Shown in pieces: positions 36,241-46,762 of a DNA stretch of 64,000 bases. The notes under the pieces are model-generated. The model did no database searches. It had not been told where the DNA came from and saw only the letters and a program-made list of their open reading frames with translations. The DNA lies in NCBI RefSeq assembly GCF_029761915.1, contig NZ_CP121695.1, positions 8,151,501 through 8,215,500 on the forward strand, written 5' to 3'. This DNA is from Bradyrhizobium sp. CB1650 (GTDB taxonomy: Bacteria; Pseudomonadota; Alphaproteobacteria; Rhizobiales; Xanthobacteraceae). Each line of letters begins with the position of its first letter. The stretch's first letter is position 1. The position numbers were made by a program, and so were the translations under genes.

Positions 36241-37743
36241 TTATTCTGCAGCCAGGAGCTTGGTCCTCGAAGCTTCCTTCCACGGGGCCTTCGTTTTCTT
36301 CCACACCGGCGAGTTGATCGCCATGTCCATATCGCGCGCAAAGATCGCAAAGCCGTCATAGCCGTGATATGGGCCCGAATAGTCCCAGGAGTGCATCTGC
36401 CGGAACGGCACACCCATCTTTTGGAAGACGTACTTTTCCTTGATACCCGAGCCGACGAGGTCAGGCTGGAGCTTTTCGACGAAGCGCTCGAACTCATAGC
36501 CATTGACGTCATCGTAGATGAGCGTGCCGTCCTTTACGTAATGCTGAGCTGTGCGCTGATAGTCGTCGTTGTGACCGAACTCGTATCCGGTGCCGATGAC
36601 TTCCATCCCGAGGTCCTCGTATGCACCAATCACATGACGCGGACGGAGCCCGCCGACGTACAGCATCACCGTCTTGCCCTCCAGGCGCGGGCGATACTTT
36701 GCGATCACGGCGTTCACCAGCGGCTGGTACTTTTCAATCACCCGCTCGGCGCCTTCCTTAATCTTATCGTCGAAATAGCCCGCAATCTTGCGCAGAGACT
36801 CGGCGATCTTCGACGGTCCGAAGAAGTTGTACTCGCACCACGGGATACCGAACTTCTCTTCCATGTGGCGTGAGATGTAGTTCATTGAACGGTAGCAATG
36901 CAGAATGTTGAGCTTTGCCTTCGGCGTTGCCTCGAGCTCAGCGAGTGAACCGTCGCCGGACCACTGCGCGATCACCCGCAGGCCCATCTCCTCCAGCAGA
37001 ATTCGTGATGACCAGGCGTCGCCGCCGATATTGTAGTCTCCAATGATCGCAACATCGTACGGCGTCGGCTCAAACCTTGGTTTGCTATCCGACTCGGGCT
37101 GGTCGAAAATCCAATCGCGCACCGCGTCGTTGGCAATGTGGTGGCCTAGTGACTGCGACACCCCCCGAAAGCCCTCACAACGGACCGGCACGATGGTCTT
37201 GCCGCCATATTCCTTGGATTTCGCTCTTGACACAGCTTCGATGTCGTCACCGATCAATCCTATCGGGCATTCCGATTGGATCGTGATGCCGTTGTTAAGT
37301 GGAAACAGCTCCTGGATTTCGTCAAGAATTTTGGCCAGCTTTTTGTCGCCACCGAATACGATATCCTTTTCCTGGAAGTCGGAGGTGAACTGTAGGGTCA
37401 CGAAACTATCGATGCCCGTCGTGCCAACATAGTAGTTGCGTCGCGAGCCCCACGAATACTGACCGCAGCCGACCGGGCCATGGCTGATATGGACCATGTC
37501 CTTGATCGGTCCCCAGACCACCCCCTTTGACCCTGCATAGGCGCAGCCTCTGATCGTCATCACGCCAGGTATGGATTTAACGTTGGACTTGACCCCGCAG
37601 TCTGACTTGCCGGCTTGGTGAACGTTGAGGTGCTTGGCACGCCGTTTCGCGGTTTTCTCCGGATAGACCTTCAGCACCTCCTCGATCAGCTCTTTGTTGC
37701 GAGCCCTGATTTCTGCGATGCTCTGGGTCGTGGCGAGACTCAT
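36241..37743 (-). CDS. nifD: NifD nitrogenase MoFe protein alpha subunit
   Basis: 500 residues. P-cluster cysteines lie in [10 protein letters not shown] (near 67), [18 protein letters not shown] (near 93) and [12 protein letters not shown] (near 160). FeMo-co ligands are the cysteine in [13 protein letters not shown] and the histidine in [15 protein letters not shown]. The open frame extends to 37851, but the sigma-54 promoter at 37797-37812 and GAAGGACATCAG before ATG 37743 fix the start. Confidence 0.98.
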   Translation of the reverse strand: MSLATTQSIAEIRARNKELIEEVLKVYPEKTAKRRAKHLNVHQAGKSDCGVKSNVKSIPGVMTIRGCAYAGSKGVVWGPIKDMVHISHGPVGCGQYSWGSRRNYYVGTTGIDSFVTLQFTSDFQEKDIVFGGDKKLAKILDEIQELFPLNNGITIQSECPIGLIGDDIEAVSRAKSKEYGGKTIVPVRCEGFRGVSQSLGHHIANDAVRDWIFDQPESDSKPRFEPTPYDVAIIGDYNIGGDAWSSRILLEEMGLRVIAQWSGDGSLAELEATPKAKLNILHCYRSMNYISRHMEEKFGIPWCEYNFFGPSKIAESLRKIAGYFDDKIKEGAERVIEKYQPLVNAVIAKYRPRLEGKTVMLYVGGLRPRHVIGAYEDLGMEVIGTGYEFGHNDDYQRTAQHYVKDGTLIYDDVNGYEFERFVEKLQPDLVGSGIKEKYVFQKMGVPFRQMHSWDYSGPYHGYDGFAIFARDMDMAINSPVWKKTKAPWKEASRTKLLAAE

Positions 37744-37796
37744 CTGATGTCCTTCAAAGGTTAGCTGTTGCGGGGCGGCTTCTTGACCAAGACTTT

Positions 37797-37812
37797 TGCA
37801 ACCAGCATGCCA
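37797..37812 (-). promoter_or_regulatory. Sigma-54 promoter of nifDKENX
   Basis: Minus strand TGGCATG-CTGG-TTGCA, an excellent match with the same core as the nifV promoter. Start site near 37786. Confidence 0.92.
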
Positions 37813-37882
37813 GCGTCTCGTGAGCACAAAAAACAGAGCAATCAAGATCACTTAGCGCACCTCGTGCGGTGACAGTGGGTGT

Positions 37883-37898
37883 TGTTGCGAACCCGACA
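37883..37898. promoter_or_regulatory. NifA upstream activator site of nifD
   Basis: TGT-TGCGAACCCG-ACA, 70 bases upstream of the -24 box. Confidence 0.86.
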
Positions 37899-38190
37899 TC
37901 ACGCTTAGGGCAGAGGACTCTTGGTTTGGCGCTGTTCGAAATGGAACAAGGGCTGGTTATGGGTGAAATTGCCCGCCCAATTCTCGAGCGTGTCCGCGAT
38001 CGCAATGCTCTGCGAGCGCGCTCGCCGGGCCGAACTGGAAGGCCGGCTGGCCTACACAGGCTTGCCAATGCTATCTATGCCTGCTGAGATCTGCAGGTGC
38101 TTACGTGCTGCGTAGACGATGAGATGCATGACCTCATGCTCCAGATCTCAATGCGAGCTGCCTCGCCACCTGGAGTCGTAGGCTCGCCAA

Positions 38191-39438
38191 TCACGAGAAC
38201 AGCTGCCGCGCCTTGATAAGCGCACGCACAAGCACATCAATCTCTTCACGTGTATTGTAAAGTCCGAGGGACGCACGGCACGTCGCTAGCACGCCGAAGC
38301 GCTTGAGCAGCGGCATCGCACAGTGGGCCCCCGCCCGTATCGCTACACCAGCGCGGTCGACGACGGTGGCAATATCATGGGCATGCGCACCCTTCATATC
38401 AAAGGAAATGATCGGCCCCTTCTCGGCCGGGGTCCCGATCATGCGCACGAAGTTGATGTCCGCCAGTCTCTCCTGCGCGTAAGCGAGCAGTACGCTCTCG
38501 TGCCTGCGGATCTGCGCCTTGCCTATTGAATTGATGTAATCGATAGCCGCCCCTAAACCGATGGCTTCGACGATCGGCGGCGTACCCGCTTCGAACCGAT
38601 GTGGCGGATCACCATAAATGACGCCGGAACGCGAGACCTCGCGGATCATCTCCCCGCCGCCATTGAAGGGCGGCATCCTTGCCAGATGCTCAGACTTGCC
38701 GTAGAGCACACCGATCCCCGTCGGACCATAGAGTTTGTGGCCCGTCATGACGTAGAAATCGCACTCAATGTCGCAGACGTCGGCGCTCAGATGGACGCAT
38801 CCTTGCGAGCCGTCGACCAGCACCGGGATACCACGAGCATGCGAGATCCTCACCACGTCTTTCACCGGCAATACCGTGCCGAGCACGTTCGACATTTGCG
38901 TGATTGCAATCATCTTGGTGCGCGGGGTCAGCAGTCGCTCAAAATCATCGAGCAAAAAGTTTCCGTCATCATCCACTGGGGCCCATTTGATCACTGCACC
39001 GTGTCGTTCCCTGAGAAGGTGCCATGGCACAATGTTGGAATGGTGTTCCATAATCGAGAGAACGATCTCATCACCCGGGGTAATGCGTTCACGGCCAAAA
39101 GTCTGGGCCACCAGATTGATTGCCTCCGTGGCGCTCCGGGTGAAGATGATCTCTTCGTTTAAATTCGCGTTCACAAACCGCGCCACCTTGCTACGGGCGC
39201 CTTCATACGCCTCCGTCGCCGCGTTAGCGAGGTAGTGCAAGCCGCGATGAACGTTGGCATATTCGCTGGAGTACACCTGCATCATACGGTCAAGCACAGC
39301 GGTGGGCTTTTGCGCGGATGCAGCGTTATCGAGGTAAACAAGCGGCTTGCCGTACACCGTCATGGCGAGCGCAGGAAAGTCTGTACGCAGACGGTTGACT
39401 TCGTAACTGCCATTGCTCACGGCGGGATGTGCGCTCAT
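38191..39438 (-). CDS. sufS: SufS cysteine desulfurase
   Basis: About 415 residues, group II desulfurase of the SUF system. PLP lysine in YVMTGHKLYGPTGIGVLYGK near residue 235; catalytic cysteine in RAGAHCAMPLLKRFGV near residue 370, followed by CRASLGLYNTREEIDVLV. The N-terminus contains YLDNAASAQKP. The ATG at 39438 overlaps the sufD stop. No sufE or sufU activator lies beside it in this window. Confidence 0.94.
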   Translation of the reverse strand: MSAHPAVSNGSYEVNRLRTDFPALAMTVYGKPLVYLDNAASAQKPTAVLDRMMQVYSSEYANVHRGLHYLANAATEAYEGARSKVARFVNANLNEEIIFTRSATEAINLVAQTFGRERITPGDEIVLSIMEHHSNIVPWHLLRERHGAVIKWAPVDDDGNFLLDDFERLLTPRTKMIAITQMSNVLGTVLPVKDVVRISHARGIPVLVDGSQGCVHLSADVCDIECDFYVMTGHKLYGPTGIGVLYGKSEHLARMPPFNGGGEMIREVSRSGVIYGDPPHRFEAGTPPIVEAIGLGAAIDYINSIGKAQIRRHESVLLAYAQERLADINFVRMIGTPAEKGPIISFDMKGAHAHDIATVVDRAGVAIRAGAHCAMPLLKRFGVLATCRASLGLYNTREEIDVLVRALIKARQLFS

Positions 39439-40757
39439 CGCCCCGCCTGCAGCCAATGTTCAGCTTGCGCCGCCACAAAATCGCGCAGATTCTCGGAAGT
39501 GATCTCCTCAATCGACTCGCCAATGAACGCTTTAATCAGCAACATCTGCGCATCCTTCTCTGATATCCCCCGGGCGCGCAGATAGAATACGAGAGTGTCG
39601 TCCAGCGCACCCGATGTCGCTCCGTGGCCGCAGGTCACGTCGTCAGCCAAGATTTCAAGCTCCGGCTTATTGTCGACCTCGCCCTGGTCGGATAGGAGCA
39701 ACGCTCGCGTCGTCAGGGTGGCGTCCGTGTTCCGGGCGGCGGGACGAACGATAATTCGGCCTTGAAACACCGAGCGACCGCAATCGTCTACGACCGCGCG
39801 GAACTTCTCCCGACTGGTGCAATGTGGCATCGCGTGGTCGACCACGATCGTTGTGTCCGCGTGGAGCCTGTCCCTGATGAGATTAACCCCATTCGCCGAG
39901 AGCTTGGTTCCCTCGCCGGCCAGCGTGATGAATTCCTGATAGCGGCTGATGGAGCCGCTGCAGGTCATACTGAAGAGGTCGAGCTTGGCCCTGGCGCCGA
40001 CTGCGATGATCGCCGACGAGATGTTTACGGCGTCAGAGTCAGCAGCTGCCACGCGGATATACGAAAGGCTCGCCTCGTCACCAACCAGGGCGATTATCGC
40101 ATCGTTGGCTTGATAGCCGCTCGCGCGTTCTGCCGGGACGAAACTTTCCACGATGGCCGCATGCGCTCCTTTACCGAGCTGCAGATAGCAGCGTGTAAAG
40201 GTGGACACCGACAGTCCGGTTGCGACGTGAACGATTTGGATTGGACGCTCCAGCGCATTGCCGTCGGCGACCGTAATCACCAAGCCATCTGTCGCCATCG
40301 CGGCATTGAGCGAGATCGCCGGATCGCTCGTCGTCGACAGCACCAGACCGGCCATGGCCCCAGTGGCCGAATGCTCCAGAACCTCTCGCAGCGACCGCAC
40401 AACGACTTCGTTTTCCAGGCCGCCAAGATCGGATAGCTCCGGCGCGAATATGCCATCCACCAAAACCAGTTTGACCGCCTGATCGGCAGCCACTTGCTTG
40501 ACCGAGACCTTTGCGCGCACCAGCGCCTCCGCATCCGGTCGCGGAGCGAGTGGCAGTACCTCGCCGATCAGGGCGCGCAGATCTGTGTATTTCCAATCCT
40601 CCATGCGCCGATGCGGGAGGCCGGTACGCTCGTAGACCTCGAATGCCTTCTCCCGGATTTGGGGGACAGGGCCTGCACCAGGCAGCCGTCCACGCGCCGC
40701 AGCGAAAACATTGCCCATTGCGCGTTCGGCGTCGGCTTTGACCAAAACCTGCTTCAT
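39435..40757 (-). CDS. sufD: SufD, Fe-S assembly scaffold subunit
   Basis: A 440-residue beta-helix protein that forms SufBC2D. Signs: RTGLPHRRMEDWKYTDLR near residue 50, and the C-terminal ADDVTCGHGATSGALDD with FYLRARGISEKDAQMLLIKA and EHWLQAGR. It lies 19 bases after sufC. The frame is uninterrupted. Confidence 0.94.
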   Translation of the reverse strand: MKQVLVKADAERAMGNVFAAARGRLPGAGPVPQIREKAFEVYERTGLPHRRMEDWKYTDLRALIGEVLPLAPRPDAEALVRAKVSVKQVAADQAVKLVLVDGIFAPELSDLGGLENEVVVRSLREVLEHSATGAMAGLVLSTTSDPAISLNAAMATDGLVITVADGNALERPIQIVHVATGLSVSTFTRCYLQLGKGAHAAIVESFVPAERASGYQANDAIIALVGDEASLSYIRVAAADSDAVNISSAIIAVGARAKLDLFSMTCSGSISRYQEFITLAGEGTKLSANGVNLIRDRLHADTTIVVDHAMPHCTSREKFRAVVDDCGRSVFQGRIIVRPAARNTDATLTTRALLLSDQGEVDNKPELEILADDVTCGHGATSGALDDTLVFYLRARGISEKDAQMLLIKAFIGESIEEITSENLRDFVAAQAEHWLQAGR

Positions 40758-40776
40758 CGGGAAATCCCTAGAGCCG

Positions 40777-41526
40777 TCAGGCCGCGTCTTCGAATTGGGC
40801 GTAGCCAGAAGCCTCGAGCTCCAGCGCGAGTTCCTTGCCGCCGCTCTTCATGACCCGCCCTTTCGACATCACGTGCACAATGTCCGGCACGATATGCTCG
40901 AGAAGCCGCCGATAGTGGGTGATCACGATCATCGCTCGTTCCGGCGAACGTAAGGCGTTGATGCCGCTGGCGACCATACGCAGCGCGTCGATGTCGAGGC
41001 CGGAATCGATCTCGTCAAGGATGCACAGACCCGGCTCGAACAACGCCATCTGTAAAATTTCGTTGCGCTTTTTCTCACCGCCGGAGAAGCCGACATTGAC
41101 GCCGCGCTTGATCATGTCCTGGGGAATGTTGAGCGAACCGGCCACCTCGCGGACTCTTTTCAGAAATGTGGGGGTGGAGAATTCCTGTTGGTCGCGCGCC
41201 TTGCGCTGGGCGTTCAGTGCCGCCCGCAGAAAGTTCATGGTGGTCACGCCGGGGATCTCGACTGGATACTGGAACGCCAGGAACACGCCCTTGGCGGCAC
41301 GCTCGTCCGGCTCCATCTCCAGCAGGTCCTCGCCCTTGAACAGGATCTGGCCGTCAGTCACCTCATAGCCGGGCTTGCCGGCGATGACGTGCGAGAGCGT
41401 CGACTTGCCGGAGCCGTTCGGCCCCATGATCGCGTGCACTTCACCGGCATGGACGCTAAGATGCAGGCCGCGAATGATTTCGCGGTCTTCGACACCAACA
41501 TGCAAATCTCGGATTTCGAGTAGCGC
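40777..41526 (-). CDS. sufC: SufC, Fe-S assembly ATPase
   Basis: About 249 residues, an ABC-type ATPase. Walker A GPNGSGKSTLSHVIAG near residue 36, Q-loop AFQYPVEIPGV, signature VGFSGGEKKRNEILQM near residue 150, Walker B CILDEIDSGLDIDAL. ATG 41526 begins the conserved MALLEIRDLHVGV; the 10 codons upstream are not conserved. It drives the conformational change in SufBCD. Confidence 0.95.
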   Translation of the reverse strand, partial: ALLEIRDLHVGVEDREIIRGLHLSVHAGEVHAIMGPNGSGKSTLSHVIAGKPGYEVTDGQILFKGEDLLEMEPDERAAKGVFLAFQYPVEIPGVTTMNFLRAALNAQRKARDQQEFSTPTFLKRVREVAGSLNIPQDMIKRGVNVGFSGGEKKRNEILQMALFEPGLCILDEIDSGLDIDALRMVASGINALRSPERAMIVITHYRRLLEHIVPDIVHVMSKGRVMKSGGKELALELEASGYAQFEDAA

Positions 41527-41595
41527 CATTCTGATCTGACCCCTGAAATGCATCATGTGGCGAGCCGCATTCGAGGGGGCTCGCGGGAGGTTTGG

Positions 41596-43092
41596 TTATC
41601 CGACGGATCCGTCGAGCGAGATCGAGATTAGCTTCTGCGCCTCTACTGCGAACTCCATCGGCAGTCTTTGCAGAACTTGCTTGACGAAGCCGTTGACGAC
41701 GAGGCCGACAGCCTCTTCCTGCGAAAGACCGCGCTGGATGCAATAGAACAGCACGTCCTCGGAGATTTTCGAGGTCGTCGCTTCGTGCTCGAACGTGGCC
41801 GAGGAGTTCTTGGCCTCGATGTACGGCACGGTGTGCGCACCGCATTTATCGCCGATCAGCAGCGAGTCGCAGGCGGTGAAGTTGCGCGCCCCTAGCGCTT
41901 TCCGGTGCGCGGTGACCAGACCGCGATAGGTGTTCTGCGACTTGCCGGCGGCGATGCCCTTGGAGATGATCCGGCTCGACGTGTTCCTGCCGAGATGAAT
42001 CATCTTGGTGCCGGAATCGACCTGCTGGAAGCCGTTCGAGATCGCAATCGAATAGAACTCACCGCGGGAGTTATCGCCACGCAGAATGCAGCTCGGATAT
42101 TTCCAGGTGATGGCGGAGCCGGTCTCGACCTGGGTCCAGGAAATCTTGGAGTGGTTGCCGCGGCAGTCGCCACGCTTGGTGACGAAGTTGTAGATGCCAC
42201 CCTTGCCTTCCGAGTTGCCGGGATACCAGTTCTGCACTGTCGAATATTTGATCTCGGCGTCATCGAGCGCAACGAGCTCGACGACGGCGGCATGCAACTG
42301 GTTCTCGTCGCGCTGCGGTGCGGTGCAGCCTTCGAGATAGGAGACGTAGGAACCCTTGTCGGCGATGATCAGCGTGCGCTCGAACTGGCCGGTATTGCGC
42401 TCGTTGATGCGGAAATAGGTCGACAGCTCCATCGGGCAGCGCACGCCCGGCGGCACGTAGACGAACGAGCCGTCGGAGAACACCGCCGAGTTCAGCGTCG
42501 CATAGAAATTGTCCGAGGTCGGCACCACGGAGCCGAGATACTTCTGCACCAGCTCGGGATGCTCGCGGATCGCCTCCGAGATCGGCATGAAGATCACGCC
42601 GGCCTTCTTCAACTCGGCCTTGAAAGTGGTCGCAACCGAGACCGAATCGAAGACAGCATCGACCGCGATCTTGCGGCGGGCCGGATCTTCCTCGCTCACC
42701 TTGGGCTCGACGCCTTCGAGCGTGGCGACTTCCCGCAAGGGAATGCCGAGCTTCTCGTAGGTCTTCAGGATCTCCGGATCGATCTCGTCCAGGGACGAGA
42801 CCGTCTTCTTCGGCTTCGGCGCCGCGTAATAGGAGATGTCCTGGAAGTCGATCTTGGGATAGTCGACGCGCGCCCAGGTCGGCTCAAGCATGGTCAGCCA
42901 GCGGCGATAAGCCTCCAGCCGCCACTGGAGCATCCAGGCGGGTTCGTTCTTTTTCTCTGAGATGAATTTCACGATCTCTTCTGACAGCCCTTTGGGGGCT
43001 TTCTCGGAGTCGATCAGGGTCTCAAACCCATAACGATATTGGTCGACGTCGATGCGCTTCACGCGCTCGACCGTCTCTTGTAGAGCTACCAT
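41596..43092 (-). CDS. sufB: SufB, Fe-S assembly scaffold subunit
   Basis: 498 residues, the subunit that holds the nascent cluster. Conserved blocks: [16 protein letters not shown] near residue 50, [15 protein letters not shown] near 240, [20 protein letters not shown] with its cluster cysteine, [20 protein letters not shown], and near the C-terminus [23 protein letters not shown] 43092 follows GGAGCGGGCA and is the usual SufB start; the frame is open upstream into the ferredoxin gap. Confidence 0.95.
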   Translation of the reverse strand: MVALQETVERVKRIDVDQYRYGFETLIDSEKAPKGLSEEIVKFISEKKNEPAWMLQWRLEAYRRWLTMLEPTWARVDYPKIDFQDISYYAAPKPKKTVSSLDEIDPEILKTYEKLGIPLREVATLEGVEPKVSEEDPARRKIAVDAVFDSVSVATTFKAELKKAGVIFMPISEAIREHPELVQKYLGSVVPTSDNFYATLNSAVFSDGSFVYVPPGVRCPMELSTYFRINERNTGQFERTLIIADKGSYVSYLEGCTAPQRDENQLHAAVVELVALDDAEIKYSTVQNWYPGNSEGKGGIYNFVTKRGDCRGNHSKISWTQVETGSAITWKYPSCILRGDNSRGEFYSIAISNGFQQVDSGTKMIHLGRNTSSRIISKGIAAGKSQNTYRGLVTAHRKALGARNFTACDSLLIGDKCGAHTVPYIEAKNSSATFEHEATTSKISEDVLFYCIQRGLSQEEAVGLVVNGFVKQVLQRLPMEFAVEAQKLISISLDGSVG

Positions 43093-43286
43093 TGCCCGCT
43101 CCACTCGCGCAACGACAACTCCCGCCGGCGAGGATAGCGTCGCAATCTCTCTGAGCGGATCGCGCAAGTCGCCGCCAACTCGGGGCCAGCGAGTGAGAGA
43201 AACAGGAGATGGATCCAAAAGACGGCGGCTGACGATAGCGTCTTCAGCATGTTTCGCGCCGGAGCTCCTCTCATCGGTTACCCCAC

Positions 43287-43481
43287 CTATGCCGGCACGC
43301 AGGTATCGGGCACCGGGCAAACGACCGCGCATTGCGGCGCGTCAAAATGCCCCTCACATTGCGTACACTGGGTCGGATTGATCACATATATATCGTTCTT
43401 CAGGCTGATCGCGGCATTGGGACATTCGAACTCACACGCACCGCAGACGGTGCACTGGGATGCGATTATCTTGTAGGCCAT
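43287..43481 (-). CDS. FdxN-type ferredoxin leading the suf operon
   Basis: A 64-residue 2[4Fe-4S] ferredoxin: [13 protein letters not shown] near residue 10 and [19 protein letters not shown] near residue 38. It is a paralog of FrxA at 17632-17856. The ATG at 43481 (MAYKIIASQ) is the conserved start. It is the first gene behind the NifA site at 43602 and precedes sufB by 194 bases, so it is likely co-transcribed with suf. Probable electron donor for nitrogenase or for Fe-S assembly. Confidence 0.88.
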   Translation of the reverse strand: MAYKIIASQCTVCGACEFECPNAAISLKNDIYVINPTQCTQCEGHFDAPQCAVVCPVPDTCVPA

Positions 43482-43525
43482 CACTGCGATTCCATGAGCA
43501 AAAGTTGCGCGACAGTTTCTTGCCT

Positions 43526-43541
43526 TCAAGTCTTGTGCCAG
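43526..43541 (-). promoter_or_regulatory. Sigma-54 promoter of ferredoxin-sufBCDS
   Basis: Minus strand TGGCACA-AGAC-TTGAA: the -24 box is almost perfect, the -12 GC is GA. The UAS 60 bases upstream supports it. Start near 43515 gives a 34-base leader. Confidence 0.62.
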
Positions 43542-43601
43542 ACAGTTAACCTTGATTTGTCTGGGCTATTTTCGATAACGCAAGTCGCCGCCTCAACACG
43601 G

Positions 43602-43617
43602 TGTCGCAATTCCTACA
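43602..43617. promoter_or_regulatory. NifA upstream activator site of ferredoxin-suf
   Basis: TGT-CGCAATTCCT-ACA, at the standard distance from the -24 box. Confidence 0.76.
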
Positions 43618-44147
43618 ACGCGCATGACAGCAGCTTGATCTCGATGCCGTGGTTTGCGCATGGTCGATCTCTCGGCAGTCAGCAATCAGGTGAACCGCCT
43701 TCGCCAGTCTGCGATGCGTCCTAAGGCCGCCGTGCCGCGGCTAGGATCGATACGCCGCGCGACTTCACAAAGTTCTCCGCCGGTGTGTCAGGTCGACCCC
43801 AAGCCGCACCTTGTTGGTTCCACTCATCGGGACAGCGACGGCTTCGGCGACCGCACCGCGATAAACCACCCGCGCAGTTATCGCCGGTCCGGTCGGCGTT
43901 CCACAGCCAGCGGCGATCGCGCCAGATAAAGTCGCTCCGTGATTGCGGGTCCTCTGCGGACCCGCGGGACACATTCTCAATTGCCTTGGATTACCTGGCA
44001 AAACCGGCATTCATATGCGCTGTATGGGCGAACGTACATTGTTTCGCATCGTGCGGGCGACTGAAGCCAGGCGTTCGTCTGGTGATCCTTCGCTTCGCTC
44101 CGCGTTCCAAATAAATGCCGACGGCGGTCAGCAGATCGATGGAGCCG
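43618..44147. other. Stretch without a supported gene
   Basis: No recognisable gene on either strand between the suf control region and the ald terminator. Confidence 0.5.
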
Positions 44148-44172
44148 AAAAAAAGCCACCCCGAGGGGTGGC
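44148..44172 (-). terminator. Intrinsic terminator of ald
   Basis: On the minus strand GCCACCCC, a tight turn, GGGGTGGC, then seven T residues, 39 bases after the ald stop. A classic rho-independent terminator. Confidence 0.9.
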
Positions 44173-44210
44173 CTAAGTCAGGGAGGAAACGCCCATAAGG
44201 GCCTCTGGGA

Positions 44211-45323
44211 TCAGGCCGCAGCCTGTTCGATCGGTGAGAAGGGCAGCCCGAGGCTTTCGGCCACCGCTTTGTAAGTTAGTCGGCCCCGATGGACGTTGAG
44301 GCCCGCGCGCAAATGCGGATTTTCGAGCACGGCGGAAAAACCCTTGCTGGCCAGAGCCAAACCAAACGGCAGCGTCGCGTTATTCAGTGCCTGGCTCGAG
44401 GTCAGCGGTACAGCCCCGGGCATATTGGCGACGCAATAATGAATGACGCCATCCACTTCGTAAGTAGGATCAGCGTGAGTGGTTGGGTGCGATGTCTCAA
44501 AGCAGCCGCCCTGATCGATAGCGACGTCCACGAGCACCCCCCTCTTGCGCATCGAGCTCAGCATGCTCCGGCGGACCAGTTTCGGCGCGCTCGCACCTGG
44601 AACGAGCACCGCACCAATCACCACATCTGCCGCAAATACCTCTTCCTCCACGGAGTCGATAGTCGAAAATCTGGTGCGAACGCGTCCTTCGAAGAGCTCG
44701 TCCAGCTCGCGGAGCCGGCGTATCGAACGGTCGATGATGGTCACTTCTGCGCCCAGACCGACCGCCATGCGTGCCGCGTGCGTACCAACGACGCCACCTC
44801 CAATCACCACGATTCGGGCAGGCTGAACACCGGGCACCCCACCGATCAACAGCCCTCGTCCGCCTGCACTCCGCTTCAGGGCGCTACCCGCCGCTTCGAT
44901 CGCAAGCCTACCCGCGACCTCGCTCATCGGCGCCAGTAGCGGAAGACCACCATGCGCATCAGTTACGGTCTCATAGGCGATCGCGGTGCATCCAGATTTC
45001 AGGAGGCCCTTGGCCTGATCAGGGTCGGGGGCCAGATGCAGATAAGTGAAAAGGATCTGATTTTCCCGCAGCTGACACCATTCGGACGGCTGAGGCTCCT
45101 TAACTTTTACGATCATCTCGCACGATGCGAATACCTCAACTGCGGAAGTTAGAATCGTTGCGCCAGCATTGCGATAATCGTCGTCGGTTGCACCAATGCC
45201 AGCGCCGGCATTGGTCTCGATCATCACGCGGTGGCCCGCGGCCACGTATTCGCGGACAGCTCCCGGGGTAAGGCCCACGCGATATTCGTGCGCCTTGATT
45301 TCCTTGGGGACTCCGACCTTCAT
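44211..45323 (-). CDS. ald: Alanine dehydrogenase
   Basis: 370 residues, NAD-dependent, interconverting alanine and pyruvate plus ammonia. MKVGVPKEIKAHEYRVGLTP start, GVPGVQPARIVVIGGGVVGTHAARMA as the NAD-binding Rossmann motif near residue 165 (given in part), DQGGCFETSHPTTHADP near 270 and a C-terminal GLNVHRGRLTYKAVAESLG. ATG 45323 follows GGGAG; the frame is open far upstream but not conserved. Bacteroids may use it to excrete alanine made from fixed ammonia. It stands alone between a terminator and hypE. Confidence 0.94.
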   Translation of the reverse strand: MKVGVPKEIKAHEYRVGLTPGAVREYVAAGHRVMIETNAGAGIGATDDDYRNAGATILTSAVEVFASCEMIVKVKEPQPSEWCQLRENQILFTYLHLAPDPDQAKGLLKSGCTAIAYETVTDAHGGLPLLAPMSEVAGRLAIEAAGSALKRSAGGRGLLIGGVPGVQPARIVVIGGGVVGTHAARMAVGLGAEVTIIDRSIRRLRELDELFEGRVRTRFSTIDSVEEEVFAADVVIGAVLVPGASAPKLVRRSMLSSMRKRGVLVDVAIDQGGCFETSHPTTHADPTYEVDGVIHYCVANMPGAVPLTSSQALNNATLPFGLALASKGFSAVLENPHLRAGLNVHRGRLTYKAVAESLGLPFSPIEQAAA

Positions 45324-45715
45324 TTGAAAACTCCCTGCCTGGAGCGCCTTTCTAATCGGAAGCGAGCAGGGATATTGCGACGCAGCCGTCAAAATGACGC
45401 AGAAATTCAGCGATATTTGGCAAGCTTCGCAGGATTTCAAACCCACCGGTGCCGAGCGGATCGTGTGGCCATGCTCGCTGAGCTTAACCGTCGAAAATGC
45501 GTGATCGCGAGGAAGTTTCGAATTGCGTTCTCGGCTCGTGGAAAAGCTAACAACCGAAATCCAGCCTCGCCGAAAGTTCTTAAAGAGCGGAGTCGCAGTC
45601 TGCCGGTTTGGTAGGCTTGCCCATAGAAGGGATCGTTTCCAGAGCTGATAGTTCTTGGCTAATGACCATTGATCATAAATTTGGTTTCCAAAAAAATGGA
45701 CGATGCGCAATGTGT
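45324..45715. other. Intergenic stretch between ald and hypE
   Basis: No regulator gene or clear promoter motif was found here. The stretch must hold the ald promoter. Confidence 0.5.
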
Positions 45716-46762
45716 TCAACAGATCCGAGGCAATTGTTCGCCCCACAACCAATCAACGATTCGCCGGCCGCCGAAACCGGTTGCCATCTGCACAAATTTC
45801 CGATCGTCAGCTACCGCCTCGCCAATATCAGCTGCATCGGACCCGAGCGGATGCGCCTTCATGGCTGCAAGCACGGCATCGGCCAAATCAGGCGCGACGA
45901 TCGCAACGAGCTTGCCCTCATTGGCGACATGGATCGGATCGAGGCCAAGGAGCTCGCAGGTAGCTGCAACCGCGGGCTTCACCGGAATGGATGTTTCCTG
46001 CAGACGGAACCCGAGGTCGGATTGATGCGCAATCTCGTTGAGGGTCGCGGCAAGCCCACCCCGCGTGGGGTCGCGCATCACTCGGATGCTACTACCGCCG
46101 GCTGCAACCATGACCGCTACGAGATTATGCAACGCTGCGGAATCCGAGACCACCTCCGTTTGAAAAGCGACGTTCTGACGTTTTGACATGATCGCCACCC
46201 CATGATCGCCGAGGCTACCGGACACCAGCACACGGTCCCCGACCCTTGCCTTGTCGGCGGAGAGATCGAGCCCATCGGCCACAATCCCGATGCCGGTCGT
46301 AGAGATGAACAAACCATCCGCCTTGCCGCGCTCGACGACCTTGGTGTCTCCGGCAATGATGTAAACGCCGGCCGTGCGCGCTGCCGCGCCCATCGAATCC
46401 GCGATTGCCTTCAGATCCGAAAACCGGAAGCCCTCCTCGATGATAAAACTGGCCGACAGATAGAGGGGACGCGCGCCGGACATCGCGACATCATTGATCG
46501 TGCCGTGCACAGCCAGTGACCCGATATTGCCGCCGGGAAAGAACAGCGGGGACACTACGTAGCCGTCGGTCGTCATCACCATCCTGCCTGCCGCAACGTC
46601 GAAGGCCGACTGATCATTGCAGCGGGCGAGCCATTCATTACCAAAGGCTTGGTGAAAAAGGCCGGAGATCAGCTGTGCCATAGCGCGGCCCCCGGATCCA
46701 TGGGAAAGATCAACGCGTCCGTTCTCGACGTCGAGCTTGCGTTGATAACCCTTTACGCTCAT
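45716..46762 (-). CDS. hypE: HypE, nitrile-forming hydrogenase maturase
   Basis: 348 residues of the AIR-synthase/ThiL fold. DLSHGSGGRAMAQLI near the start, MTTDGYVVSPLFFPGGNIG near 63, RDPTRGGLAATLNEIA near 230, and the C-terminus ends in PRIC, whose final cysteine carries the carbamoyl group from HypF and is dehydrated to thiocyanate. Last gene of the hup-hyp transcript, overlapping hypD by 4 bases. Confidence 0.96.
   Translation of the reverse strand: MSVKGYQRKLDVENGRVDLSHGSGGRAMAQLISGLFHQAFGNEWLARCNDQSAFDVAAGRMVMTTDGYVVSPLFFPGGNIGSLAVHGTINDVAMSGARPLYLSASFIIEEGFRFSDLKAIADSMGAAARTAGVYIIAGDTKVVERGKADGLFISTTGIGIVADGLDLSADKARVGDRVLVSGSLGDHGVAIMSKRQNVAFQTEVVSDSAALHNLVAVMVAAGGSSIRVMRDPTRGGLAATLNEIAHQSDLGFRLQETSIPVKPAVAATCELLGLDPIHVANEGKLVAIVAPDLADAVLAAMKAHPLGSDAADIGEAVADDRKFVQMATGFGGRRIVDWLWGEQLPRIC

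Noticed and set aside
37744..37851. 36 extra codons at the nifD N-terminus
   Set aside because: They contain the sigma-54 promoter, so they cannot be in the message.
41905..42960. 351-codon plus-strand frame opposite sufB
   Set aside because: Antisense shadow; composition dominated by arginine, glycine and aspartate, with no conserved motif.
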